From positions 1 to 64,000 of the forward strand of contig VXIS01000106.1 of NCBI GenBank assembly GCA_008704415.1: DNA of 64,000 nucleotides, written 5' to 3'. A program made the translations under genes and the position numbers. Position 1 is the stretch's first letter; each line of letters opens with the position of its first letter. Source of the DNA: Sphaerosporella brunnea. Lineage: Eukaryota > Ascomycota > Pezizomycetes > Pezizales > Pyronemataceae. This document shows positions 31,640 through 41,319 of the stretch, one piece after another. The notes beneath the pieces were generated by a model that made no database searches, was not told the origin of the DNA, and saw only the letters and a list, made by a program, of their open reading frames with translations.

Positions 31640-32660
31640 ACAATGCAGCATCACTCCTGCCTATGCTATTCGCCAGCCCACCAATCTTTGGTATTTCCCT
31701 CGCCGTGCAATCGGGGCGGCAAGAAAGAGACCTGGAGTAAAGATGGCCGAGCAATAGACTCACGACGGGTGTTGCAGACAAAGCAGCGAACGATTTGTTC
31801 TCAGGAAGATGTACCATTTCGGCGTCGCAGGATCCTGTGTCCCCACTCGGACGAACAGTTTATATCGCGTCTAGCACGGGCTGTAATATCTGTATGGAGA
31901 AAGGGATTCTTGAGCTTTGTGCCTGCAGCTGGTGCCTAAAAGAATATCGACTTATACTTATAGTAAAAAACAGTTTTTCCCCGTAGCCTTGTTTTCCCTG
32001 AAATTGCGGCCGTGTTCCCAGGCCACTACTAATCAAACTGAGTCAAAATTTTCTTCCATCTGCGGCCGCTGAACCTCTCTGTGATAATCATATGTGTCAG
32101 TGATACCCTGAGCAAAGGGGGGGGGGGGGGATCGCCTACCAATCCAAGCCAGCTCGTCAGGCCCGTATCCAGGGCTCAGGCAATCAAGGGTGTCAATCGA
32201 GTCGTGGACCATAGCAGCCGCATAATAAGCTATATCACTATCTGCACAGGCGATACCAGTGTTCTTAGCCAGCCGGGTCCTATGGAGCACCTCGTCCATG
32301 GGATCCTCCAAAACCGGTGCGAGCACCAAAGCGGCGTATCGTACAAGGGCTCGGAACGCGGCTCGCACCTGCCGACGACGGGTCTCCAGGGCGTAAGGCT
32401 TCAGCGCAGCCAGACGCTCACGAGCAACTCGGAGCGTGAGGGTGGCGGCGTGAACGGTCCATACACGAAATATGGTCGGTGATGCGTGCCGAAGTTGGCG
32501 GAGGTGGGTGCCGACGGCGATGTTGATGTAGTCGTCCTCGAGCTGCAATACAGCGGCGATGATGCCGAGGTGGATCTCAACCGGGATGGTTTCGATGTTC
32601 ACGGTTTTGGTAGTGGTGTCGTCCATGTGGAGAGATGTGTTGCGGAGACGATCACCTGTT
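31640..32660. repeat. Tandem duplication, unit 2
   Basis: Second copy of the block at 29640-30660, carrying paralogue B. Confidence 0.6.
32029..32626 (-). CDS. Hypothetical protein, paralogue B (F-box-like start)
   Basis: Model: 32626-32140 joined to 32078-32029, 178 residues. The 61-base intron has a GTAGGC donor, CACTGAC branch site and CACAG acceptor, aligned with the intron of paralogue A. The N-terminal 100 residues are very close to paralogue A (TIPVEIHLGIIAAVLQLEDD, LRQLRHASP, FRVWTVH); the middle is diverged, with an inserted stretch after APVLEDP. A C14 run in the intron would put an unspliced reading in another C-terminus. Keeping the open frame and the intron in both copies argues that the family is or was functional. 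No function can be assigned. Confidence 0.55.
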
Positions 32661-34683
32661 GGGCATTAAAGGGGGTTTGGGATGGTGTTGGCTTAGGGTT
32701 ATGATCAGTAAAGAGAGCTGACGAGGATTCGAACCCTATATTGCGGGGTGGGCATAAACGTCGTGGGACACCCGCTGCGGGCACATAGAAATGCCACTTA
32801 ACAGTCAGACATTGAAGCCCCCACTGTTCATTCTGCAAGTAGCCTTGCCAGAGCTGTGGTATATTCTCAATCTGCCGGTGTGGTTGAAACTCCCACTGCA
32901 TTTGAATCCAATCGAACAAGAGAAAAGCGAAACGTCCTCATCCACATGCTATGTCTTGCTGCTGCGTTTCGAGACCCGGCATAGCTTTTCTGAGCCTTCC
33001 AAACGCCGTGAATCTATTGCTGTCAATGCTGGAATCGAGGAAGATCCCCCGTCGCGGCTCTCACAACTTCAGCTCCTCGCTGTTCACCCTTGAGATTCCC
33101 GTCCTGACTTTAAAACACGCCGGATTCGGCTGTATCGGCACCGTCCATACTGGGTCTGAATTGGACCAGATAGGAGCGAAATCGGCTCCTCCTTGCCACA
33201 CAGCAGCTCTCATATCTTCAACTCCTGGCTTTTTACTCTCCTTGAGCTCCTCGATCTGCTCAGTCTGCCCGTCGCGTCGTTGGTTTTACTGCATTTGAAT
33301 TGGAGGAGATATGGCTGAAATCTCGGGCTCAGGCTTCAACCTGGTAGGTTGAAGTACCTACCACTGTTCTCAGAACGACACCCTTCACAGGCACACGCCG
33401 TTTGAGCGGCACCCAAGTGAAGGGAACGACAGCGCAGTCAAGCAAGCTGTGAGTGAAACCATCCGAGAAGAGATGACCGAAATCGCCTACTTCCCCTACT
33501 ACCTAGCCATCCCAGGGGTTCTCAACGCAGTCCAACTATCGGTGCATTGGACGTTGTCATCGGCTTCGAGTTGGTAATGGTAGAGGCGAGTCTCGCCACC
33601 ACCCCACCCTACTGCTACTCGACTGCCGTCAACTGGCCGCTGTTGAACAGTAGGTGCGAGGGGTGGTGGTGCAGGTCAGGCTGGCGGGGAAAACACTCAG
33701 GGCGCGGGGTTCAGGATTGAATCCAGAAGGCGATTGTAACCGTAGTGCCAAAGTCTACCAAACAGGACCTGCCTTGAACTTGCCAACGTCGGAGATGGGG
33801 AACAGCGTCGTCCCCAGTGCTTCCTTGCGCTTTCGCACGGTTCACTTGCGACAGCAATATCTCCTTGAATACACGCAACGTCCGCTGAGCCCAGTTCGAA
33901 GAAGAGATGTCTGCCTTTAGCGAGTTGAGCGGCACATCGAGTGGCACCCAGATACTTACTTATTACTCATCTTAGACCTTTCGCTGGCCGACAGTCAGCC
34001 TGGGTAGAGCTCTGGACGTGCGGGATCAGCCTGCGCTGACGTCGTTCTCACAGAATTTGACTTGGAGAACCCATCCTATCTGTTCCTGGCGTGCTGAAGA
34101 CGCAGAGTAGCCGGCTTCAATCTTTAATCTATCGTCGTTAATGCGGTTTCTGGCTGTTGTTGAATTGGCAAAGCTATGAGCGAAACCTCCTGCTTCTCCA
34201 CTGGATGCTAGGTGCGCACCCACCATTGTTCTGAGAAGTACACCTGGAACGGGTACATAGCCTGATCGGGACTGACTCACCAAGACCTCAAATTAGGATT
34301 TGACACCTAACTTACGCCGCCTTCGGCTGTATAGTACCCGCCACAGTAAAGCCGGTGCAGACTGAAAGTCACCATCCAAGGCCTCCCTAAACTTGCGTAA
34401 CCCTAAGTCAACGGTGTAGCCACTGGATTTGAATTGGGAAAAAGATGGCTGAAATGCCCCCTCCCCCCACCACCAGGGAATGCTTCTACCCCTCCGTGGC
34501 AGCTGTTATAGCCAAGGGTAGCGGTGCTGGGTACCTGATGTTGTCACTGGCTTTAGATTGGAGAAGATGTTCTCCACCTACACCCCCCTCTTAGGGCGAA
34601 GCTTCTCCCTTCAACTGGCCGCTGTTCAACTTAGGGGTAGCAGTTGGCGTCCTCAACGCGTTGGATCTGTTGCCGTTGTGGGC
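32661..34683. repeat. Degenerate repeat region, no gene
   Basis: Variants of TTGAATTGG(A/G)..AGATGGCTGAAAT recur near 33290, 33465, 34150, 34430 and 34560, and CCACCATTGTTCT(C/G)AGAA near 33362 and 34220. This suggests an old tandem duplication now heavily decayed. No open frame spans it. Confidence 0.35.
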
Positions 34684-35160
34684 TCAATTCCGGATGTTAT
34701 TTCGTACTGCTGAAGCTTCCTTCCACCGCAGCACCTTGATTGCCTGCTCGAATGCCGCGGCCAGAGGGCCGTACACGAGTAAAAGGTTCTGCTCATCGCC
34801 CAAAACGGCGCGCGAGACGGGCTGGCTGCCCGCGGAGAGAATTCGCCTGAGCTGCGAGGACAAGGTGGACCACGCATCGCTGCAGAACTGAGGCGAGAGG
34901 GGTTCCAAGGGCTAACGGAAATTGTTGTCGGGCTGGAGCTGGCGTGAAGAAGCGCGCGCTGGACAGATGCGGCGATGACCTCGCTGCTGTTGGTTGTGAC
35001 GTTCGTTACTGCCAACATGATGTCTGTTCTGTCGATGTCGGAGTGGAGGATGGCGGAGTCGGTGCGAAGGGACAGGTGATTTCGAATGGGTTCGCGGAGG
35101 AAGCGGAGGACGCTAAGGACGGTTGGGAGGGTTTAGCAGAAAAGTGGTTTTTTTTTGTTG
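34684..35160 (-). pseudogene. Unrecognised coding remnant, frameshifted
   Basis: Two minus-strand frames look coding in sequence: an upstream one with VTTNSSEVIAASVQRALLHA and a downstream one with SQLRRILSAGSQPVSRAVLG and QAIKVLRWKEASAV. They are separated by a frameshift near 34900. The amphipathic pattern is protein-like, but I do not know the family. Confidence 0.3.
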
Positions 35161-35386
35161 GGAGGGGGGGGTAGTGTTGTCCACGAGTCTGTTCGGTGCG
35201 GAGTCGAGCCCGACTTGTGCTCGGTCTCGCCTGGAGGAGTTAAAACTATCAATAAGGTTGGAGTTTCAAGCGTATTCGAGTCACCCAAACTCTCAGTGAT
35301 TCGAGCTGGACCGGAGTTCTAGATATTAAGTTCGGTGTCTCTGACGTTAGGAATAACTCGGGGTTTTGTTGTTTTGATTTTCAACT

Positions 35387-35610
35387 CTAGTCTATTCTCC
35401 GCAGCGGGGAAGCACAGTACAGTACTAAGAAAACAACCAAAAGACCAAACATTGAAGAAGGAACCATACAAAGAAGACCGAAACCTGAATCACACGTCTG
35501 CAAAGGTTGCCCCTAGCCCGGCCGAACCGGGTCCGGAGGCTGAGCTTCGGGAGGTCTAAGCCAGCCCTCGGCCCAGCCCCGTAGCCCAGTGCCGGGCTGA
35601 ACTCCTCCCA
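35387..35610 (-). repeat. Ngaro repeat A1
   Basis: 224 bases starting CTAGTCTATTCTCC on the plus strand and ending CTCCTCCCA; nearly identical to A2. A 55-base spacer (35611-35665) separates it from B1. Confidence 0.9.
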
Positions 35611-35665
35611 GCCTCGCCCGTGGGCAGAGCTACAGGGAGATGATCCAGGCGGTCGTGGTGGGTGG

Positions 35666-35872
35666 GAAAAAGAACAGAGGAGCGAGGATGCGAAGACGAG
35701 GTGCGGTGCGGTGCTGGCGATCTGGGGGACCCTCGAAGAGTCGACCAGGCGGGCCCCTTTTATAGGGGCCAGTCGAGAGCACTATCCCCGCCCATCGTTT
35801 GTCCCCTCCAGCGGCTCGAGGCCTGTCCCTTGGCGCTGCTCCGTCCTACTAGCTCGCAGTCTAACTGCCCAT
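35666..35872 (-). repeat. Ngaro repeat B1
   Basis: 207 bases ending AACTGCCCAT, repeated at the other end of the element as B2. It contains CCCCTTTTATAGGGGCC, a palindromic TATA-bearing segment. Confidence 0.9.
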
Positions 35873-36096
35873 CTAGTCTATTCTCCGCAGCGGGGAAGCA
35901 CAGTACAGTACTAAGAAAACAACCAAAAGACCAAACATTGAAGAAGGAACCATACAAAGAGGACCGAAACCTGAATCACACGTCTGCAAAGGTTGCCCCT
36001 AGCCCGGCCGAACCGGGTCCGGAGGCTGAGCTTCGGGAGGTCTAAGCCAGCCCTCGGCCCAGCCCCGTAGCCCAGTGCCGGGCTGAACTCCTCCCA
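35873..36096 (-). repeat. Ngaro repeat A2
   Basis: 224 bases following B1 directly; one visible difference from A1 (near 35956). Confidence 0.9.
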
Positions 36097-36172
36097 TACC
36101 CCACCCAAGCGCGACCCGTAGCGGAGAGACGAAGAGGAGCCGCAAGGGGCGAAATGAGCGGCCGCGGCAGCC

Positions 36173-37277
36173 CTAGTGATGCCGGTTCCTCCTGAGGAGT
36201 CTCTGGGCAGGAGCGGCGGTGGGAACCGGAGCGGCGGTGGGAACCGGAGCGGCGGTGGGAACCGGAGTGGCGGTTCGAGGAATACTGCTTTGTAGCCTGC
36301 GTGACATTCCCAGCAGCTGCTCAGGATGGACCTCAATATATCGCTTATAGGCATCCGACCGCCAGCGCCCCAGCAGTTGTATCTCATGGTCGGTAAGCCC
36401 AGCGATACGTGCACTGGTGGCTGCACCTCGTCTGAACGAGTGTCCAGAGTAGTGACCGGTGATCCCGCGGTAGGTCAAGCATAGGCGTAGGGAGCGTACC
36501 ACATAGTCGCGGGAAAATGGCTGGTTGTTTGGACGGGTGAAGAGTGGCTGAAGGGAATGCTGATCTTCCATGGTCAAGGCAAAGAGATTTTGCATAGCAG
36601 CAAGCGGGCATGCCGGATCGGAGGCAGGAGAGATGGTGAGCGTTACCCCATGACGGAAGGGGTCCGTTTTTGAGCTAGGTAGGGTGAGCAGCAAGCGGTC
36701 AGCTTGAATATTGACTGAGCGCCAGGTGAGGTGCCAGCGGGCAAACTCCAGTGGATCGGCGGTGTATTGTGTCCAGGTAAACTCGCTAACTCGGAGGAAG
36801 CCTGCGAATGCGAGGCAGAAGGCAGCGTATAGGTTGGCCTGTATGGTGTCGGTCCGCCAGCGGGGCAGACATTGCAGGATCTTGAGGAGGACGTCGCGGG
36901 TAATTGGGAGGCGTTCCCGGGTACCTGCCTCTCCGTGGAACCGTCGGGTGCCCTGAATTATGCGCTGAAGACGCGGGTGGTCGAAGATGCCGTCAATCGG
37001 CAGCCCCATATCAACATGCAAGCTGCGAAGGCCAGTGATATAGCTCTTCATAGTCCTTGGCTTGACCTTGCCTCCCAGGGATGCCACCCAATTGCAGATG
37101 AGCGGTACAGTGGCTGGGAAGGGGTGGGCATTGTGTTCGTTCAGGGCAACGTAGGTTGTGTAGCTGCGCCGCGCAGTGTTGTAGGTCTTGCGAGTGTTTT
37201 GGCTAAGACCCCACCAGAGGTAGCGGGCAGCTGGCCGGCTGAGCTCAGAGAGGTCGCGGTACCAGCTGGGGGGGGGG
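36173..37277 (-). CDS. Ngaro tyrosine recombinase
   Basis: The recombinase frame stays open from the C10 tract at 37268-37277 to the stop at 36173. The part overlapping the RT frame is clearly coding (RDLSELSRPAARYLWWGLSQ, then NTRKTYNTARRSYTT), so the product reaches upstream of the first usable start (about 37087). The catalytic set is complete: Arg in GFLRVSE, HSFRRG (HxxR), GRWRSDAY and the nucleophile Tyr in YKRYIE. A Pro/Thr/Ala repeat (VPTAAP, several times) forms the tail. It would insert the circular cDNA. No ATG-led start explains the upstream part, which implies fusion to the RT frame by frameshifting, or a one-base lesion. Confidence 0.85.
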
Positions 37278-39042
37278 TCAACAGAGGGGGTGGTATCCGT
37301 AGTGTGGCCTGTGTCAACATAGGTGAGATGTCAGTGATCTTTCTCCACTCGTGGCGGCTGAGAGCATCTGCGAGGATATTTTCAGCTGTTGGTATCCAGC
37401 GGGGCACCAATTCGATATCACAAGCGGCGGCTATAAGGAGAAGTTTGCGCAGCGGTGCCATCGCTTCACCGCGGATTGAGTGCTTGGTTAAGCCTCCAAC
37501 AACAGCGGTGTTGTCAATAAATAAAAGCAGCCTTTTGCCTTCTAGAAGCTGCGGGCCCCATAGCTCAAGTGCTTTAAGTGCGGCCATCATCTCTTTGGCA
37601 TTGATGTGCTTGTCGCGGTAGTGGCGAGGAATGCGAGCACTAAAGGCGTACCTGGGCTCAAGGAGATGCAGCGGTTCGTCTATGGCCCGGAGAAGATACC
37701 CTCCAATACCCTTTCTTCCAGCTGCGTCAGTCCAGATGAACACCTCCTCTCTGGTTGGACGTATAATGCTGATGCCCGACCACTGCGGCAAAAAGGCAAG
37801 CCACCAGCGGAGGTCTTCTTTCATCTGCGGTGTAATTGCCCGGGGATGGTGCGGGGATGTGGAGTAGCAGCTGAGTGCATTATAGAGACGGCGAAGAAAG
37901 GGGCGTCCTAGCGGGACCACCTTCGCCGCAAAGGATAGGAATCCGGTGACTGACTGCAGCTCGAAGAGTGTAATTGAGCGGCGACGAAGGTATGTACGAA
38001 CAAGTAGTAAGGCCTTGGCATGTTTTTCTGACGGCAAACGGGCCTCCATTGCGGCGGTGTCTATTTCAAGTCCTAGAAAGCTGGTACAGGTACCTGAGTA
38101 ACTCTTCTTGTGTTTTACCGCAAAGCCAAGGTCTCTGCAGAGGCTATCAAAGTCATCGGCGTACTGAGATGCATCAAGGTGCGGGGCAATCACGGCTAGA
38201 AAGTCATCGAGGTAGTGAAGCACCTCCTTCCAACCAAATTCATGCTGCAATATCCAGTTGAGGCCCATTGCAAACAGGTTAAAGATAAACGGTGACGTTC
38301 GCAACCCAAAGGGAAGAAACTTATCGAACCACCACGTGTTATCCCATTGGAAGCCGAGAAGCCACCAGTCCTGCGGACTAACGGGGACATGCCGGAATGC
38401 ATCGGCTAAATCGCGTTTCACAAGGGTGCTGTTGACTCCTGCCTTTGCAATAAGCTGCAGCGCTTGATCGAAAGAGGTGTAGGATAGCGTGCCCCAATGC
38501 GGTGGAATATGATCATTGACTGAGCTGCCATGGGGGTGTGACAGGTGGTGTATTCGTCGCCAGGTACCGTCAGACTTGGGGACAAGGCCCAGCGGGGATG
38601 AAATGAACTTTGGCGGGAGTGTTGCGAGTTTGCCTAATTGGCCATTGATAAATTGCACGGAAAGGTCAGCGGACAAGGTTTCCGGGGACTCGTGGGTGGA
38701 TCCGAGATTGCGGCTGAGAATGGTTTGGTCTGGGCCCGTGTAGCCTATTTTGGCTCCGTAGGTGATAATATCAACTAGTGTCTGTGTGTAGCCGCGGTCA
38801 GGATGATTCGCGAGCCATTGATGCCAAGCGGTTGGACAAAGGGGTCCGTGAGATGTTAAAGGGGGAACTGAAGTGTTCACAAGCGGGTATGGAAAATGCA
38901 CAGGAGGGCTGTTAATTTGGACCGCATGCGGTGGTTCTTCATTTGAGCGACAGCTATTACTGTACAAATCTTCATTCAATTCTGAGACGACGGTCTCGGA
39001 ATTTTCATGCGCAAAGCCTTCAGGTTCCACCCGCCTTGCCAT
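37141..39042 (-). CDS. Ngaro reverse transcriptase and RNase H
   Basis: First ATG at 39042 (MARRVEPEGF); the frame is open back to the gag stop at 39061-39063. RT blocks are in order: FISSPLGLVPKSDGTWRRI, LVKRDLADAFRHV, FGLRTSPFIF and the catalytic YLDDFL. RNase H follows with VFIWTDAAG, INAKEMMAALKAL, LFIDNTAVV and ADALSRHEW. No methyltransferase domain is present, which separates Ngaro from DIRS1. The last ~45 codons after the C10 tract are probably not the native end, since the recombinase frame is the conserved one there. Gag lies in the same frame upstream behind one UAG. Confidence 0.9.
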   Translation of the reverse strand: MARRVEPEGFAHENSETVVSELNEDLYSNSCRSNEEPPHAVQINSPPVHFPYPLVNTSVPPLTSHGPLCPTAWHQWLANHPDRGYTQTLVDIITYGAKIGYTGPDQTILSRNLGSTHESPETLSADLSVQFINGQLGKLATLPPKFISSPLGLVPKSDGTWRRIHHLSHPHGSSVNDHIPPHWGTLSYTSFDQALQLIAKAGVNSTLVKRDLADAFRHVPVSPQDWWLLGFQWDNTWWFDKFLPFGLRTSPFIFNLFAMGLNWILQHEFGWKEVLHYLDDFLAVIAPHLDASQYADDFDSLCRDLGFAVKHKKSYSGTCTSFLGLEIDTAAMEARLPSEKHAKALLLVRTYLRRRSITLFELQSVTGFLSFAAKVVPLGRPFLRRLYNALSCYSTSPHHPRAITPQMKEDLRWWLAFLPQWSGISIIRPTREEVFIWTDAAGRKGIGGYLLRAIDEPLHLLEPRYAFSARIPRHYRDKHINAKEMMAALKALELWGPQLLEGKRLLLFIDNTAVVGGLTKHSIRGEAMAPLRKLLLIAAACDIELVPRWIPTAENILADALSRHEWRKITDISPMLTQATLRIPPPLLTPPPAGTATSLSSAGQLPATSGGVLAKTLARPTTLRGAATQPTLP

Positions 39043-39060
39043 CACGTCCCCCTGCAACCC

Positions 39061-40140
39061 CTATTGTGCCTGCGAGCCCGTTGAAGCGGTGTGTGTGCCT
39101 TCTCCACAGGTCCAGCATACATGCTGGAATCTGCACTTAGTGCTAGCGGCACAGAACCCCCGATTGTGGCGGCGGCAGGCCCCGGAAATTTTTTGCGGCG
39201 GCACGGAAGTAGATTCCGACGGAGTGGCGGTCCTTGATGTACGTTTGGCTGGTGGGCCTGAAGTAGGACCATCAACAGGCCGCTTGGTTCCCTGACCAGC
39301 AATACGAGACGACAAGAGGTGGCTAAGTTCGGGGTCGCTGAACTTCCTCCATCCTTCGTAGTCGTAGACACCCTGAAGTACCCTTCTCCGATGGAAGGAA
39401 AAATGGTAAAGGCGTACCGAGTGCCATGTGCAGCGCTCGTTTAGGTCGAGGAGGTGGTGCATGTACCGGAGGAGAGCTGAGCCTAGTTCATCCCGGACCC
39501 CTGGTGGCGCAAATTCACGGAGAATATCCGAGTAGACAGCAAGCGGCTTGAGCAATGTGGTTATTGCTCCATACTCGTCTATTTCGACATTGCGTGACGT
39601 TGTTGGTATCTGATATGACCCGAGTGTGATATTTTCCAGACGGTGGTCCGGGGTATACACAAATGAGGCGTTGAGTTTTAAAAGGTTCTCCACCTTAAAG
39701 CGGTTCTCCAGGATTTCCTGGAGGTGAACCGGATCGACGGCCGGCCAGTGGTTACGGATGGACAGAACCAGCGGGTTCTTAGGAGTGGGAGGAGGTGGAG
39801 GTATACCTTGTGCAGGTTGCGCGTGAGCGCTGTGGGACCCCTGGAGCGTTCCAAGGTGCGTAGTGATAGCCTGCATAGTATTGGCCATCGAGGTGAGGAA
39901 CGCCATCGGTACGGTGAATACCGCATTGTCGCCGGCGGGGGCCGGAGCGGGGGCAACAGGCTCGGGTGCCTGAGTGGACTTCCCAGGAGTCGGTTCGTTG
40001 GCCGTGGCTGCGAGCTGTCGCCCCACTTCGGAAACATCTGTGAGGTCTGTATCGCTGTAGTCCACCTCGTCTTCGTCGCTGCTGCTGACAGCGGCAGTGA
40101 TCTGGACCGGGGGCGCAGGGGTTGCGCGAGTGCGAGCCAT
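39061..40140 (-). CDS. Ngaro gag-like protein
   Basis: ATG at 40140 (MARTRATPAPP), 359 residues. It starts with an acidic segment (SSSDEDEVDYSDTDLTDV) and a Pro-rich region, then a helical core (NHWPAVDPVHLQEILENRF). It ends with a CCCH-type zinc finger (CRRHNRGFC..C..H) and CWTCGEGTH before the UAG stop. This matches the gag-type ORF1 of Ngaro/DIRS elements. The stop context is CAA UAG G, and the RT frame continues in phase after it. Confidence 0.85.
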   Translation of the reverse strand: MARTRATPAPPVQITAAVSSSDEDEVDYSDTDLTDVSEVGRQLAATANEPTPGKSTQAPEPVAPAPAPAGDNAVFTVPMAFLTSMANTMQAITTHLGTLQGSHSAHAQPAQGIPPPPPTPKNPLVLSIRNHWPAVDPVHLQEILENRFKVENLLKLNASFVYTPDHRLENITLGSYQIPTTSRNVEIDEYGAITTLLKPLAVYSDILREFAPPGVRDELGSALLRYMHHLLDLNERCTWHSVRLYHFSFHRRRVLQGVYDYEGWRKFSDPELSHLLSSRIAGQGTKRPVDGPTSGPPAKRTSRTATPSESTSVPPQKISGACRRHNRGFCAASTKCRFQHVCWTCGEGTHTASTGSQAQ

Positions 40141-40153
40141 CGTTATGTTAATT

Positions 40154-40360
40154 GGAAAAGAACAGAGGAGCGAGGATGCGAAGACGAGGTGCGGTGCGGT
40201 GCTGGCGATCTGGGGGACCCTCGAAGAGTCGACCAGGCGGGCCCCTTTTATAGGGGCCAGTCGAGAGCACTATCCCCGCCCATCGTTTGTCCCCTCCAGC
40301 GGCTCGAGGCCTGACCCTTGGCGCTGCTCCGTCCTACTAGCTCGCAGTCTAACTGCCCAT
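40154..40360 (-). repeat. Ngaro repeat B2
   Basis: 207 bases, 5' end of the element in coding orientation, 14 bases upstream of the gag ATG. About two differences from B1. Confidence 0.9.
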
Positions 40361-40504
40361 GTAATTTCCATGCACTCGAATACAACAATGGGCACTCGAG
40401 CTTTAACCGGAGTCAAACTCGTCAAACTCGCACGGCACAAGTCCATCAAAAACTCCAAAAACCCGCGTCCATAGTGTGGAGTCCGGGACTCGTGGACAAC
40501 ACTA

Positions 40505-40839
40505 GGGGGGGAGCTAGGGGGTGAGTACGTAGTTCAAGTGCTGGGTTATGTGAATTTCGATTGTACATTATCGAGCTTCGTTCTAGGTTCGGAGAGTGCT
40601 GCGCAGTTGAACTACACCGCAAAAGAAATGCTCTTTGTCGCCGGGCCGCCTAGGTAATTTCTGACGCATTGCCTTCTGGTTATCTTATAACGGCGCCAAA
40701 AGGTCGACAGTACGATATCGCAGCAGCATCCTCAATTAGGACACAGACTGTGGGATCAAGCGAAAAGCTTCGCAGGGGAAAGCCTTTGCAATCACGGAGA
40801 GATACGACCGGAGAAGGTCGACGTTGGCAATAGAGCGTC
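40505..40839. other. Spacer between Ngaro host MITE and array
   Basis: No gene or repeat recognised. Confidence 0.3.
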
Positions 40840-41067
40840 GGCGAGGGACTGACCCTATAAAGATGGCAGGATGATCCAGATTCCACACATATTACCGAAT
40901 ATCTAGATTTCCCGTCAGCGTCCGCATGCCAGGGCAAGTCGCCATTATTCCCTATGTCCCGTGGCGCCCGACAGATGTGGTACTATTATGCTGTATGTCG
41001 TTGCGCCACCGCCGGCAGGGTAACTCCGTGTGCGGTGAACAATGGTAACAGGTTGGACCAAGCATCC

Positions 41068-41169
41068 GGGGGCGTGGCTCAGTGGTACCGCGCATCTCTA
41101 GCCCTGCCGAGTAATTGGACTTGGGTGGGCGATAATGAGAAGATCTGGGTTCGATTCCCAGCGCCTTCA
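41068..41169 (+). ncRNA. tRNA-like Pol III gene, copy 1
   Basis: 102 bases. Acceptor arms GGGGGCG and CGCCTTC pair over 7 bp with two G-U pairs. Internal A box TGGCTCAGTGG and B box GGTTCGATTCC match Pol III consensus, and the T arm is CTGGG/CCCAG. The middle (about 45 bases) holds a GCCC...GGGC hairpin and no standard anticodon arm. A T-rich tract follows within about 12 bases and can act as terminator. Confidence 0.8.
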
Positions 41170-41319
41170 ATTAATTCGTTTTTTTCTTTCTTTTTTTCCC
41201 CTTTCCATCTTGCTTGACTTGGGGCCGGGGAATTACGGTTTGACATACCTGCTTGGACTCAATACCGTTAGTTACAAGCAACTTAACCTGTTAGCAGCTG
41301 GCCAATGACCAAGACTATG

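Larger units (their letters stand above)
35387..40360 (-). mobile_element. Ngaro-type tyrosine-recombinase retrotransposon, full length
   Basis: In coding (minus) orientation the order is repeat B2, gag, RT-RNase H, tyrosine recombinase, then repeats A2, B1, A1. That is the split direct repeat layout of Ngaro/PAT elements. There is no methyltransferase, no integrase and no target duplication, as expected for recombinase-driven insertion. The exact ends are fixed by comparison with the empty MITE at 23950. A1/A2 differ at about one of 224 bases and B1/B2 at about two of 207, so the insertion is young. Coding regions are intact apart from one UAG between gag and RT and a one-base offset at a C10 tract between RT and recombinase. 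Confidence 0.92.
35172..40504. mobile_element. 359-base hAT-type MITE, copy holding Ngaro
   Basis: TAGTGTTGTCCACGAGTCTG at the left and its complement at the right (ends 40504) are flanked by G-runs that can serve as an 8-base duplication. It is split at 35386/40361 by a 4974-base insertion. The two outer parts sum to 359 bases, the size of the intact copy at 23950. Confidence 0.9.

Noticed and set aside
36872..37621. 249-residue plus-strand frame
   Set aside because: Antisense shadow of the Ngaro RT and recombinase, whose motifs are clear.
41068..41169. Canonical tRNA-Ala(AGC) gene
   Set aside because: The fold giving anticodon AGC leaves no variable loop and a mismatched D stem, so a functional decoding tRNA is unlikely.
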